A DNA stretch of 64,000 nucleotides from Struthio camelus (GCF_040807025.1 NC_090944.1:115452238-115516237); one strand, 5' to 3'. Shown: positions 24,913 through 39,900, numbered from the stretch's first letter. The notes: generated by a model not told the origin, from the sequence alone. Program-made: numbers and translations.

Positions 24913-27900
24913 GTGAGCGGGGCTGCGGGGGCGGCGGGCAGCGGCCTTGAGCCCTGCGGGCGCCGCGGGCCGGCTGGCTGGGGAGGCGGGCGCCGGCGGG
25001 GCGTGCCGGAGGGCGCTGCGGGGAGCCGCGCTGCGTGCGGCGCTGTCCCCGCCGGAGCCTCCCCAAGGCGGGCGCCGCTCAGCCCGGCCTGGCGGTAGGG
25101 CGGCCCGGGAGCTGCTCGGGCCCGGCTGGCCCTCGCCGCGGAGGGCAGCGGTGCCGCCTCGCCTGGGACCGGCCCGCCGCGGCTCCCTGCCCTATACGTG
25201 GCTTTGCACGGGTGGTGCTGGGTGGGGTGGGGTGGGGTGGGGGGTGTCCTGAAGAAAAGCTTCACCCTGTAGGGTATATTGCAGGGGTGCTAATACATCG
25301 GTGTCTGGAGGCTAGTGTGGGAAGTGTCGGCCAGCCAGCATCGTGTTCCAGCTTGGGTGACTGGGACTTCTAGATATGCAGTAATGTGTCTCACAGGACG
25401 TCTCATACGCCTTCTGAGCATACTGCTTGTTCAAGAGGAAAGGATGTTATAGCATGGACGGCTCTGCCGTGCCACCAGATCGGTAGACTTCTAGTGATCA
25501 GTCTCCCTAGCTGTCTCAGATGCTAAGGTATTAAAAAGGGCTGATACGATACCGCTCATATCAAACAGAATAATGAAACGTGTTATAAAATGTGTATGTA
25601 TTACTGAAAGCGTGGAAGAAGAGAAATGTATTTTTTGGCAGGTTGAGACAGAGAACAGTGTGGCAACTTTAGGCAAAATCACTGGCATAAATAGTGCAAG
25701 TGTTCCCAACAAAACGCTTAAGGATGAAATCATTCAGATGACAGTAGTTAGTAAAAATGGAGGTTAATGTGTCTTCCTGAGTGTGCAAGCAACCTGAAAC
25801 CAACTATATACATAGTAAGAATTGTCCTGTCTGTTCTAAGAATTTTCTTGTGTCACACAAAAAGTGGACTTTTTTATAACCAACCTGTGTGCTGCAGCCT
25901 TTCTTAAAGGAGAGTGTCGTAAAAGTTGATCCAGAGCGCCTTTGTTATAATAAGACTTTGGAAACCTGGTTTAGCCAGAGAAGCTGCTTGTACCTTGGGT
26001 AGGCAAACAGGACTATAATGATGATTTCAGGATAACTTTGACATTGACTTGGACCTAGGTTCATGTAACATTGAATAAGGTACTTCAGCCAACTCTATCT
26101 CTGAAATTATAGGCTGGTTCACCTTTTTAGATTTTTGTCAAGTATGGAAGCACAAATTTGGTTCAATCTCAGACCGTGTTTTAAATTGTTCTTATTTGTT
26201 AAATACCTCTTGCAGAGAGCAGAGAATTATGTACAGGGACATGAATGAGGGAAGAAATGCATGTCCTCAGAGGACTTGCTTACATAGAGAAGTATGAAGA
26301 ATAAGGCGGACTAGCAAATGTATGTATCTAATTTTTATTAGAGTACTTGAGTTTCATCTTAGTTTAGTTTCTAATCAACATTACCGCCTTTGGATATAAG
26401 GATTAGGAAACGCATGCATTGAGATTTCCCTCTTAATAGGGAAGCAGGTTGCAACAGTACTGCTGTTTCGTGAAAGTTTTGGTTCTTTGCAAGCTAAACT
26501 TCCTTTGTAGCGCCTGTCTTCTTGGAAAGATGCATCTGACCTAGATTTTTCAGCTTCCAAAACAAAATGATTCCAAGCTAAGAGCTGAGATAGCAGTGAA
26601 TGATCTGGACAATAAATGGGGCAGCGTGGGATATTGTACACGTTTCCTTTCTCCTTAGTTCCTTTTACCCATGTTAGAAACTTGAAACTCTTAATTTTGT
26701 TTGGAGATCTGAGTGAGAAGTGGGGAAATTAGCACTTGTATCAGTCTGTGATAGCAGTTGTACTTGTGAGGATGTAGTACAGAGGACCCTGGCTGACTAG
26801 ACTTTCCGTGGTTCTGAAACAAGGTTCCTGTTGCTCCAGGTGAGTTGCCAGAGCATCGCTGCTCTGTGTGATCGCCCCAGAATGAACCTTTGCTAACAGT
26901 TTGTAGCATCAGCTTCCTTACTTTCCTTGGCTGGGAACAGAAGCCTCTTGTGAGCTGGTCACAGAAATAACTGTAACAGACTTGACAGTGAATTCTCTCG
27001 ACCCTTTACCTCCCTCTAGTTAACTCTCTACAAGGGCAACAGAGTATGAAAATGGTTGTTTTATAACCAATGCTTAAGTGTGTCCCTCTCCAGTCTTTAT
27101 TTTCTTTGAAATAACTATGTAGGCTGCCACATGCTTCAATGTATTTGAGGTTATTGCACTCAGTTTGCCAAATTTTCTTAGAGTGATGTTTATCTGACCA
27201 CTGCATGCTTACCTGCATGGTGCTGCACATACAGTTGCAGGTGTAATGTTGGTATCCAGGCTTCCTGCTGAGTCCTAGAAAGGAATACTCCATCTTATTG
27301 TTTATGCAGATTAATGTTAAATATATTAAAAATTTTGAAGTCTATGTTAGTATGAGGTATTGCTCACTAAGCTAGTATCATAGTGCAAGGATTGTCTTCT
27401 ATTTGTGATTTAGTGCTGTCTAAAACTGTTGACTTTACAAAGCAATAAAATTTCAAGGAAAGGAATGTGGAATCAATTGAAAAAAAAAAATATATATATA
27501 TATTTCTGTCTTCCTAATTGCGTGGCTTGTTCTTCTGGAGCATCTTCTAGTCCTGAATGTTTTGCCATTAAGTTCTTTAAGCCACTAGGAAATTCTAGAG
27601 TAGAACCTAGCTGGTCAGAAAAACAGCAAAACTTCAAAAACTTGTGAATAGTTGACTGTCACTCGTGCTTAAATGCAAACATGCCTCTGGGTCAGAAATT
27701 CAGTACATTGAGAAGTTAATAACATTGAGCCCTTGAACATTAAACTTTTGTTCAAAGATCCTGAATGTGATTATGGTCATATCAGACTTGTTGCTTCCAA
27801 ATGAATTTAATACTTGTCATTCAGTTTTATGGATAATGTCAGTTAGCTGTGGTTGTAGTGCTTTGTCCATGTTTTTTTTCCTGTACAAACCTTCCTGGGA

Positions 27901-30900
27901 AACTGTGCATGATTTGAATTTTTTTTATAAAAATACAAAAAGTGTCAAAATATTGAAAAATAAGCGATCACACAATCAAAGTCTTCAGCTCATGAAGAGT
28001 TTTTAAAGGGCCAACTGGTGGTTCTCAGTTACAGGCAGTGTAATCTTTGACATTAATCTTTGGCAATTTTATGTAACTAATTTTTGTTTCTTGCTTTCTC
28101 TTATGCATAAGTTATAACATGTTAAGTGAACCATCTTACTCTTAAAATAGAGAAGGAAAATGAACTGTATTACTGATGTAGAAGCTATGTCCTAGCAAAA
28201 CCACAAGTGAGAAATTGGACTTAGAAGAGACTTTGCATTTAAATAGCAAACTGTTTTCATTCTTTTTTGGTAGCAAAGACTGCGTGCATATTTGTGCTCA
28301 GAATGCTGATACAGTAGATTTTCTGTTAAGAACAGATTTGGCATTGTTATGCTTACAGTGAGCTGCTGCACAATCCTTACAGTGAGCTGCTGCACAATGC
28401 TTACAGTGAGCTGCTGCACAATAGATGTTTTGTGCAGCGTGGTAGTTCCGTACAACTTTTGTGTTTCTGTTTATTATGGTGGTATAAAGTAGTGCTTCTT
28501 GTTTTTGTGTTTTTTTTCCCCACCCCAAAAGTGGGAAGTACAGGCACTGAAAATTAGATGAACTATGATTAAGTTGACTTACATTACTAAATATTGTTTT
28601 TTATAATGAATTCCTGCACTATGTGGAAGATTTTTGTGGAATTTTACCTTTGCATTTCCTTATTGTGACTTCTTCGTTAATGCAAAATAGAAAGTTTCTT
28701 AGTCGTGATGCCACTAAGAGAGTACATACAGTCAGAAAGCCAGTGCTGAGCATGAGTTCATTTTCAAAGCTGCTAATATAGTAGTCGTCTTTCATGTTAA
28801 GTCAAAAATGGAATGAGTAGAAGCGAGTTCATAGTTATTTATTGGGTAGAACGCTATCAGGCGTTATAAATTACTGTAATTTGTATTATCTCATACTATC
28901 ATATCATTCAAAGTAAATATTCTTACTTATCACATCACTCATAGTAAATATTCTTTTGGGCCCTAAGAGGCCCCAAATAGTAAAACTGTAGATAATTAGA
29001 GTTATTGTAAAATACTAACTCAAGGCTTATTGTAGTCTTTTGCAGTGTGCTGTTTAGCGCACTGGAGTCCTAAATTAGGATAACATGCAGTTTATGACAG
29101 ATGTAGGGCATGACTGATAAACTTACATTTTAGTATTTCTCTTTTTTTCAACTTTAATCTTGACAAAATAGGAGAACCACAGAGGATAGGATGTTTGGGA
29201 CAGTGCCTTACAAACATAATGAATGATGCTTTTGGGGTCCGTGGATACCCATGCTTCATGGTTAAAAATCATCCGTGCAAAGGAGCTGCAGTCTCTTAGA
29301 CTTTGTACAGGCAGTTGAACTATCTGAAACTTTCCAAAACCATTTGATACCAAGTGTGTAGGGCATATCAAAGAGTTTTGATAAAGCTTAACTTCTTCCC
29401 AATTTTATAGCTGATTCTTAACTTGTAACTTTGGTCCTCTAGGTTCAGCACTTCAAGACAAACACTGATGTGGATTCCAGACTCCTTTTTTTCCAGGTAT
29501 TTGTAACATTTCTTCACATTAGGCAGAGACAAATAACAATGACTCTCAATTCTTAATCTGTTCCTTAAGCAATGGGTTCTTTTTCCCCATATCAACCAAT
29601 GGAACAAATTCTTTGAAATAACGGTCATCCAAAAGGCATCTTCTGTCTTCAGTGATGTTATGGAAAGTTCACCTGAAGAGTTGTCATTTTTTAGATGGAG
29701 TGCCACGGAAATAAGACTCTAAATATGTAGTAAAGCGAGACACCACTGATACTTTATTATTACATTGCCACTTTTTATCTTAATGCAGTGCTACATAGTA
29801 ACACTGATTTTGGCTTTTTCTGAATTATTGCTGTACCCTGAGTTGACTCAAAGTTTTGAGGGTTTCAGCTTGTGATACCGGAGCCTTTGGATTATTGTAT
29901 CTCTTTCTGGTAACTTTTATGTCACTTCTATTACTGCTTCTGTAGGTAGTGATGCTTACTGTCTGTACCGTAGCAATTTCATGCAGTACCCCTACAGTCA
30001 CAGATAATCCCAAACAAATAAAAGGAAAGTTAAAGCCTGGCTGCTGGCTATGCTTCCTTACATTTAATTTTTGTACTCTAGATTTCTTTGCCAGTAAAGC
30101 CTGGCAGCTGACATGGGTACACAGCTTCATCTTTTGCTGTTATACTGAAATGTTCAGGTAGGTGGAGTGCCAGGGAGATGTAACCTTCTGTGAGGTATGG
30201 AAGAAAAAGCACAAGGAAAAGTCCTTTGCTATTCCCTAGTCTCTCAGCACTAAGTAGGCTATCCAAGCAAATTGTTCTGAAAGTCATTTAATACTTAGTC
30301 AAAGACATACTGTTGAAAAATCACGTTATTGTGATCCAGAGTCAGATGGAGTCTTGAAGTAAAATTGTTGACCTTTTCCTTAGTGCATTTGCTTGTCTCT
30401 GTGAAATTAGGTTTTGGTATTTTATGTTGCACTGATGTGGAGCGAGAGCACTTTGTTCTGCTGAGAGAGAAGTTTTGAAATAAAATAGTGTGAAAAATCA
30501 CCCATCCCATTCCTGGCCAGTAAATCCTTACAGAAAGCATCCTTTTTACTTCGCCAGCTTTTACTAGTTTGTTAGATTTTAACCAACTGTGCAGCCCTCT
30601 GGGTACCTGGGAAGACTTCTCCCTCCCTTCAGGCCAGGCCCTGTGTCTGTTTCCTTCAGGAATCTGAAGGTCCTTATGGTGCAGGTCTTACCCTTTCCTT
30701 AAGTGAGCATGCACAGCTCCTCTGTTCAGGAAAATTCTCCCCTACTACCAGCTTTTTGTCTCACCGAGGCAGTTTTCATCTCCACTTAGCTACACAGTTC
30801 TACCAAAATGAGGCATACAGTACACAAGTAGAGCAAACTGAGTGACTGAAAGCATTGCTATCTTGTATTGGTGTTCCTGTGACTTAGTACTTCTCTACGT

Positions 30901-33900
30901 GACATCTAACTAAGATTTCCAATGTTCTAGTTTGCTGAGTGGAAGAATTTCAACACTGAAGGACGAAACTGGTGCTGTGAGTAATAAACGTACTGATAAA
31001 TCATTAAATGAATGTTTGTTTCCAGTTAGGTTCTCTCCTAAAGAACACTAACTGTGGGTGCTAATTCCTGTTACCAGAGGTCTACTGCCTGAGTCAGCTA
31101 TATAGCAGCTAAAAGCATGGTAGACAAATGGCCAAGTGAATGAAAAATACTCACATTCCTAGCTTTTAAAAATTTACTTTGGCTTTTGCCAGTATCTTCA
31201 CTACCGCTGTTATATTACACAACTGCTAACAGTGGTATTGCAGAAGTCTACATTTAAAACTCCAATAGCACCATCCCTGCTTCAGAGTCTATGTTCAGTG
31301 GGACTTCACCTAACCCTTTTTGCCTATTTGGGCACTTCCCATTTCAACAGGAGGAAAATATGGAACTTTAAAACCGTTTTAAAATGTCACTGTGTATTTT
31401 CAAATTTCTTCTGCTGCAAAGAGTGCCTATTCAGTACAAAATACGCTATCCTCTGATAATTTCAGAGCTTGGCTGCCAAAGTGTTCATGCTATTGTGTAG
31501 GAAAATTATTGTTTGGGACGACTTAATTTGTTTATGCCTCTGTGTATGTACTTAAAATATCAAAGTCGTATTTTCTTTGTTCCTCCTGAAGAGGTGGATA
31601 CTTTTGGTTAGGACAGAATAAGGGTCTCACAGGCATAACTACTTGTGTGTCATGTTGCCAAAATCTGGACTCTATGCTTTCGTGAAAGTCAGTGACATCT
31701 CTGGATTTATTGGTTCTTAAGTTCACTCTAAGATAAGTGAAATGGGGATAACGTGCATGTTTTTGTGCTCGTTCTATGCTATTTAGAGATGGTGACTATG
31801 CTTCTTTTAAAAAAGCAAAAATGCCAGTTTCTGAATCACAGAGAGAGGAGTAGTTTTCATTTGGTAGATATTGTATAAGTAGGTGAGCAGTTTTGATGTG
31901 TAAGTGTAGCTGTTTTGATTTTGTTGACAAATATATGTATATATAGGTATATAAAAATAATACATATGGTGTGTATTTATATATATTTATGTATCTCTAT
32001 ATATATGGTGTGTGTATTTTATATATATAAAAGTATGTGTATATATAAAGGTGGACGTTTCCGTATGTGTGTGTATGATATTCCTAAAAGGGAAGCTTTA
32101 GTTAAAACGCTGTTGTTGAACGATAGTAAGGCACCCAAATACTTTCCTAAAAGCATAGTGGTAGTTGGAATGATAGTTGTCTTGATCAAAAAATTAAGTT
32201 GACCTATCTTGAGGTCTTATATTACACTTGGGCATTTTGAGCACATTACAGAAAGATCAGTCGCAGTATCCGTTGACCTTCGTGGAGTCTTTAGTACTTA
32301 CATAATGCAGTTCTGAAAACAAATGTTATCTGTTTGCAGAAGTGGTTATATGTAAGAAAGCTGTAATACTGGATGGCAGAAGAATAAGAGCAAAGGGGTT
32401 GTCTCAATACTTTGGGTTTTGTCTGCTGACTGCCTCAACTTCTGCTCTTCTTTCCTATGCTTAGTACAGAACTGTATTTTAGTTTATAGTTGTCCTATAA
32501 TAATACTAAAAGTACAGCATTTGTTTCTTTACAGATATTTATTGATAGAGATCCAGCAGCATTTGCACCCATTTTAAATTTTCTTCGCACAAAGGAGTTA
32601 GACTTACGGTAAGAAGCTCCGATTGTTTTAAATGAAGATTAATTTGATCAGATGCATTAGGGAACTTTATAAAATTGCAATTGTTTGGTTCTACTCAGTT
32701 ACTTGGATGCCTAATATATGACTGACCTACCTGGTAGATCTAAGCCCATGTCTTAAAGATGTTTATGATGTGGTAAAGGCAGAAACGCTGCCATTATATT
32801 TTAATTGTTAGTGGATTCTTGTAATTTAAACCACTTCTGGCAATGCATTTCTTCATTGTTTTTGTATCCTTATTTTAATTAAAGATAACTAATGTTAAGA
32901 TCACTTTGAAATCTTATAAGCATCAACTTGTTCAAGAAGTCTGATAGTGATTCTAAACCATCAGCTTGAGTGTCTTAGTTATATGTAAGCATTTATATTC
33001 AAGGTATTATCTAACTATATCCTTGACTCTTTTTTCTTTGTTTTCTTCCCTAGGGGAGTGAGCATTAATGTTCTCAGGCATGAAGCTGAATTCTATGGAA
33101 TCACTCCTTTAGGTAGGTAAATTATTTTTATGTGAGGTCGTCTATTTGATGCAACTGAAATGACTCACAAGTTTTGGGCAGCAGTGACCCTGAGGACTTT
33201 CAAACTTATTGATACATAAGGCTATTTGAAATAACATAATGTCTCTGGGAAACTAAAGCTATAGTCATATCTACTTTTCCCCCCTCAGTAAGAAGGCTGC
33301 TTCTATGTGAAGAACTGGAACGCTCATCTTGTGGCAGCGTCCTCTTCCATGGCTACCTGCCTCCTCCAGGTATTTTTGTATTCTGACTCTGACGTTGCTT
33401 CCAATCGCTTACTGCTTTATTCTGTGGGGGTGACGGGCCAAAGTATTTGTTTTAGCTGTCAAACTGTCCAGAGAAGGCTTTCCTATTGAAAACTTAAGCT
33501 ATCCCGCAATTTGAATTGGACGTGATTCTGATTCCAGAACAAGACTTATGTCTGTGTACTGTATGAAATGGCATATTTAGAGTACTAGATGGAAGTACTA
33601 GGTTAATACCAAACAAATTGTTATTGGTATTACCCCAGACTACAGATTCTTGAGTACATTTCAGTTGAATGTTATCAACATGGAGGGCTTTTTCCTTTCT
33701 AAAGATACAGTTACTTGAGATGCTCTATGTCATGTCAGTAGATGACATATTGGCACAAATGAGTGCTCCCTAACAATGAGTGTATGTTAGGTACTTACTG
33801 CTGTTTAGCGATGAACGCAATTTGTGTCTTAACCTGAAGACTGGGTGAAAATTAGCCAATATTTGACAAGTTTTCCTGAGACAGTTCTTCAAGCTAGTTG

Positions 33901-36900
33901 TGTATGTGAAGGGTAGGGAGCAAGAGCATTTTTTATTTCAGTAGGGCTTAGTTTTTGTAGCAGCTGAATTGGACTTTGGATGCAAATGCACAAATATACA
34001 TTGAAAATGAGCAAGTATCTATTATACTGCTAAAGTTTATGGAGTGGGACAAAACATCCCTCTCTTCTTTTGCAGGCATTCCCAATCGCAAAATAAATAA
34101 TACTGCTGGGCTACCGGCTGATGTTAGAACTGGTCAAAACTGCTCCGAGAATGAGATTCGTGGAGGTGGTGTCCAACCTACCCTAACTGGTACTGGGGAA
34201 GGTACAGTCAGACTAGGTGAGGAATGTCAGTTTTAAAACCCAAACAAACAGCAAAGATTGTTTCCATTAGGAAGTAAAAACTGAATGGCTATTTCTGGTT
34301 TCTGTCTGTTCTACGTTTACTTGATCTTAAATTGTTGAATTTAAGTTAAACGCTCTTCCATATACAGTATTTAAGACTCACTGCTGCACAGTCAAGACAT
34401 TTGCCTGAAGGAACGACAGATGAAAGTTCTTCATGCAGGCTGAGTATGGCCATTACATGAATGCCCTACACTGTACTGGAAGCCAAGAGAAAAAACAACT
34501 AGGCCAGAGTCTCTTGGGTCTTAGAAGTTCAGAACCATGAACCTCCTTCCTGCTCTTGTACCTCATCCTTGCTAATGGTACATTGCTTGCCCTGCAGGAG
34601 TCAAGATTCTTCAGGACAAAGCTAGCCTTCAGTTGTTTGACTATGTAGAGTATTTTCCATATAAAATACATACAAACTGTAAACAAGATAGGTTTGGATT
34701 TGGTCATTTCCCACCTTTCGACTCTGCAAACAAAACGATGGGCAGTTGTGGAGAAAGTGAGATAGGAGGTGCATTCTTTAAGACTCAGTTCTTTAGTATA
34801 TCAAGGTATACCAGTATATCAGCCTGGGGAACTGCCATGAACACTGACTTCCAGCACCATCCAACAGTTCTGCCAAACCTAATTCAGCTATAGATCAGAA
34901 ACAAGCATGCTCCTCCTAGATATTAAATGGAGAAATTATAGGTATTCTGAAATATTGTAAATGTTTTGTTCTAGACTGTTTAATTAATAATACAGGATTG
35001 CACAAACTATTTAGAAAGAACTCTCATGAAAGAGGGCATTATTTCTTATTTGATAATAAGCCACACATTTTTTTTTTCTTTTTTACAAATTTGGTTGTTT
35101 TCTTAAACTATCAGCATAGGCTTGCCTCTTTCTACTTAGGAACACTTTCAATTTTAGTGACTAAGATTAAATGTCTTCTTTCTATGTCAGAAGCCATAAT
35201 AGTTGTAAGGATTATGAGGAGTATTGCCAGTTAGAGAATGAAAAGCTTCTCAAGGAACTTTTTCAGCAGATTCAAAGTTTCTGTTGAATATCTCAGTAGA
35301 AAGCTCTATGCTGTTTTGGATGTCTGTCCTCATCTTCTCTCTAATACCCATCACTTGACTGACTTTAGCTGAATTGCTGTTTTTAGGATTCCCTGTGGAC
35401 CCACGGAAAGTTCTGATAGTAGCTGGCCACCACAACTGGATAGTAGCTGCATATGCCCATTTTGCTGTTTGCTACAGGTATGAACATGGTTGCTTTTCTT
35501 GTTGCAGAAATCTGACAAAACTAGGATAAACGTCTCGTTAAGACTTGTTGGATCGTAGCAAATTGGTTTACTCTGACTTGACAGTAGATCATATGCTTTC
35601 AGTATGCTACAGATATGAATTGCCATGCTTGCACATGTAAACAAACTGTTTGATAGCTTAAGTTTTACTACTTTGATGTCAATTTCTGATGTTGTTGCAA
35701 GCTAAATTGGTAAAATAATGGATTTTCATGAAGTGTTACTAGTTTTATTTTACCACAAAAACTTTTTACCTGGAAACAACCATTCTCTCCCCCACAAAAG
35801 CCTGATATTTGATTTAACGGGCAAATGGTATCTGTTTTAAAGCAGGCCTGAGGGTTATTTCTGAAAGATTCGTTTGAAAAGTTCCTCCTACTACATGGAT
35901 TTGAAAACATATTGCAGTCCTGCTCTTAAGTCACTTCTGCATGCTGCATGGCTAGAACACAGCACTGGTACTTCAGCTAGGATGAAATGCTGAAGTGAAA
36001 AAATAGCAAAAATGGCAAAAATTTGATATAAATATATAAATAATATATACATATATAAAAATATAAAACTGGAATTTCAAACCTCATGTTTTGTAGCTTA
36101 GCCTGTAAAACTGGAACATCCACCTTGGGTCAGACTGGGAATGGGCAGTCTGTTTCTGAATCTCTAATCTTTGCTCCTTGTTTCCTCCGTGCCCTTCGTC
36201 CTTCCAGAATCAAAGAGTCTTCTGGGTGGCAGCAGGTGTTCACGAGTCCCTATCTGGACTGGACAATTGAGCGAGTGGCTCTCAATGCTAAGGTAGTTGG
36301 AGGGCCTCACGGAGACAAGGATAAGATGGTTGCAGTTGCCTCGGAGAGTAGCATAATATTGTGGAGCATTCAAGATGGTGGTAGCGGCAGTGAAATTGGT
36401 AAGTATAATTGCCTGGTTTTGTTTGGTTTGGTTTATTTTACTTTCTTTAATAGAAAGAAGTCCATTAATTTTATTTTGAGGAGTGCATGGTCAGTAACGT
36501 TCAGTAAGCCCTTTCACAAAGGCACAAAGCAGGATGCAGTACAGCAAGATATTAGAGCGCATTACCTTTTTTCTGTGCCATACTGGAGGAATCCTTTTTT
36601 CTCAAAGTCAAAAAGAGTGATAATAAAGCGGTCCCTTTGCTGGGCAGAGACTAGCTAACACTTACTACTCAGTTCAGTTTGAGGTTTTTGGGTGAAGAAG
36701 CGAATTAGGTTTAAACTTGTTGCTGGACTTGCATTCAAACCTAGGCACAAGGGAACTAAACTTCTGACATGTCAAGCTACAGATATTAAGCAGTTCTCCT
36801 TTTGCCTTGCCTTTGTCTTATTAAAGCCATATTTTACATGGAGACGATAAGATTTCAGTTTCTGTCAAATGTAGTTCATAAATGGAATTTGGAAGAGGAT

Positions 36901-39900
36901 AATTTATTCTTTTTATAACTTGGGTGACTAGGTAGGGAAAAAGCATACTCTACTGCCATAAGTCCAAAGGAATTACATACAGCTTATACTTCTTGGCACT
37001 GAAGGACAGATAATAAGAAAGGCTTTAAAACAGTAAGACGAGATTTTCAGAAGTAAATGTTCCTCGGTACTGATCTGACTGTTTTATCTGACTCACTGAT
37101 GCTCAAATACAGGGCAATTTGGGAGGCAGTGAAGGGGATGATATTAGGAACTTCCTCTAGTCTCAGCCCTGTTGTTTTGAGTGCTGCCATTATGCTAGTA
37201 ACAGTCTGTTTTCTCTGGCAGCAGATACTGTGATCAGATGCTAAATAAGCTTAGTATGAAGTGTGATGGCAATTTTCTTATGCAGACACTTCTCTGAAAC
37301 TGACTGCTGAGTTAATTGGTTTTTAGATATATCTACATACTTGAAGCAGTAAGAATTAATGTGGTCATTAATTAAAGTCAAAATGACCAAATTTAAGTTT
37401 TGATACATTTGCCTTTACTTTAAAGGAAGAGTTTACTTTAAAGATGCTCAGGCAATTTCCAGTTTTGTTAATGACTGTTGCTTCTCTTTGTCTTGGAATG
37501 AATGGAAGCACTAAGTTGGATACGAAGAAGGGGAAAGGCAAAGGTTTTGCAAGAGATCATGCAGCTGAGTACTGGCCTTTTTTACTCATGATTCATAGGG
37601 TTCTTGTATGTAATCGTAATCAGCAAAACAGAAAAGGATGCTCCATGTTTTTTTTTTTTTTTTAAAAAAAAAAGAAATGCGTGGCTAAGTTGAACGTGAA
37701 ATCTCTGTTAAGCATGGAGTAAATGTTCTGCCTAAGGAGCCTTTTCTTCTTGTATGCTCCCTTTGACCAAATCTTACACTAATAGGCAGGGAAGAGTTAG
37801 CATGACAGCTGTACTGCTTTAGTAGCTATTGCTTTAAGCACTATGCTATTCCGTTCCTCCTGCAGCAGCAGCATTTTCTGGCTTGACTTCACTGCTTGTG
37901 TTGTCTCAGGATTTGCAATAAGACATATGAAGCAAAATACCTGAATTTTGGAAATCAAGTATAAAGATTTGCAAAACATAAGCAAAACGGCAACACCGTA
38001 AGGTTCTGACAACTCATACTATGACTAAATATGTGGCAACAAACTTAGTGAAGCAGTTTTACTAAATGGGCTGTACTGCACTGAAGTGGCTTTGTGAAAC
38101 AAAGTAAATGCCATTCAGTCTCTGTGGGAAAAAAATGTGCCTAAAGAATTGAATCTTTAATCTGACTAATATTATCCAGAATGTACTTTTCCTGTTGTGG
38201 GTTAAATAGGTCATGTTGCTTGGTTTAACAGATTAAAATATACGTATATTTTTAACAGTAGTAACTGAAACATAGTTTTCTGTTTTTCTTGTTGTAGCAA
38301 ATGCTTGCAGTCCTGCTTTGGGTTAGAGATCTAGTACGTTGCTATCCTTATGAAAGAAACTACTTGTTCCAAACAGTCTTTGGAGCCTGGCGACAGCATC
38401 CTCAGAAAATTGTGAGGGCTGGCATCTTCGTTATGGAGCTCTCCCAGAGTGCTCTCTTTCCTTTCAATATTACTTACATAAGACACTGCTGCTGGATTGC
38501 TGCTGTAAGCAGTATTTTACTGAGAGGGGCCCTTAAGACAGGAGCCTGTCATTACATGTAGCGTTGTCTCCCCTGTGGGTGGGTCTCAAGATTGTTGAGC
38601 CTAAGCAGGACTGACACTTGAAATTCCTCCAGACCATTCAAGCTGTCTTCCTTGATTTCCTTGAACCTCATCCTTCTCTGGAGTAATCAATTCTAGTTGT
38701 TTCTGTGGATTTTTTTATTATTGCCTTTTTATGTGCCCTGTACTACTGAATCTTATGTGCATCAGATGATTGTTTTGTGCCCTGGAAAACAGCTTAGCAT
38801 CTTAATTAAAACATAAGTATGCACTGAGGTTCCCTCTTGGGGTGTAACAGAGGGCTGCCCCTTGGTTGGGAACAGCACCAGTTAAGAGTGCATTAGTGGG
38901 GAGTGATATAAGTATGTCGAGTGAGGTAGTGTGGAGTAAGAAACTTGTGAGTGAAACTTGGTGATGTAATGTATCCCTCATAGTTATGACTTTTACAGCT
39001 AAAGAAGATGGGCGGGTACTTTCCAGCCATTAAAACTTAGTTTGGAATTACAAGCTGAATTACTTACAGAGGCTGCTTACAAGACTTTGTAGCTGCCAGG
39101 CTTGGAAATGATCTCTAAAACCTCTTTAGTTTGATGTAACTTTTAAGTAACATCGTACAAAATAAAGTATGCTATCCAAGTTTGCAGCTCAATAAAAATA
39201 ATCGTATTGGACCTGTGATAAGACTGGGAAGCTCCAAAGAGAAAGATCAGGTTCCTTGGGAAGGTAATATATGGGCATCAGTAAACATACCCATTCCAGT
39301 TGCAGTTTGTATAATGAGCAGAGGCTATCCTTGCTCTGGAGTGCCTCCTCCGAATTGTGCCCAGCTGCTAGCACCCTACTGTTCCAGGTGTCTAGCTGCT
39401 CAGTAAGCAGGACTTATTTTTGCTTTGTTTTTATTGCCAAAAGTCGTAATACTTTAGAAGCTAGTAAGCATACCAGCGCTGCTAAACCTCATGGTGAAAT
39501 GGTTACAAATCTAAAGAATTTATTTGTAAGATTACAGTGAAAGTTGTAAGCTAATGATTGCCCTTCCCCTCCCCATCTTCACACCCTCTCCATAGTTAAA
39601 TAATAGATTCTCAGCCTTACTTGCAGTTCTCTTGATCAAATAATGAAGATATTTGGTGAAAGATAGGAGGGAGTGGTTAGCATTGGTTTCTTGACATTTA
39701 GGAGCCTTTCTGAGATGTGGAAAAGCTGAGATGTTAGGGTCTATAATCATCAATGCCTGTCATATTTTGCAGTGTTTTGATTTTTATCAGGTGAAATGTT
39801 CTTGATATCCCATTTGCTCTATTTAGAAGGCCAGCTTTTGCTGGTGAGTCTTATGTTCCAGATACTGAATAGCATGTGGTGACTGGTGAAACTATACGGA

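Larger units (their letters stand above)
23880..25250 (+). promoter_or_regulatory. KCTD3: CpG island promoter of KCTD3
   Basis: G+C and CpG content jump from the AT-rich flank to very high values across about 1.3 kb, ending inside KCTD3 intron 1. No TATA box precedes exon 1, as expected for a broad housekeeping-type promoter. Motifs seen: an Sp1 GC box (ccccgcccc, 24341-24349), an ETS site on the minus strand (cttccgg, 24421-24427), GGC/CCG trinucleotide runs (about 24736-24760 and 24788-24806), and a YY1-type AAGATGGCGG over the start codon. The transcription start cannot be fixed from sequence. The downstream position typical of YY1 sites, and the exon 1 location, suggest it lies within a few hundred bases before 24839. 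Confidence 0.9.
24913..29442 (+). other. KCTD3 intron 1
   Basis: About 4.5 kb. The first 340 bases continue the CpG island and include a G-quadruplex motif at 25220-25244. Beyond that the sequence is AT-rich, with a ta-microsatellite (27488-27503) and three 24-bp tandem units (28351-28422). No transposon or hidden exon recognised. Confidence 0.85.

Noticed and set aside
28351-28422. CRISPR-like array
   Set aside because: Units are adjacent with no spacers and the DNA is vertebrate; it is a minisatellite.
38301-38561. 86-codon frame in KCTD3 intron 9 preceded by an acceptor-like sequence
   Set aside because: It does not fit the phase of the flanking exons (exons 9 and 10 join directly as in human) and has no known similarity.
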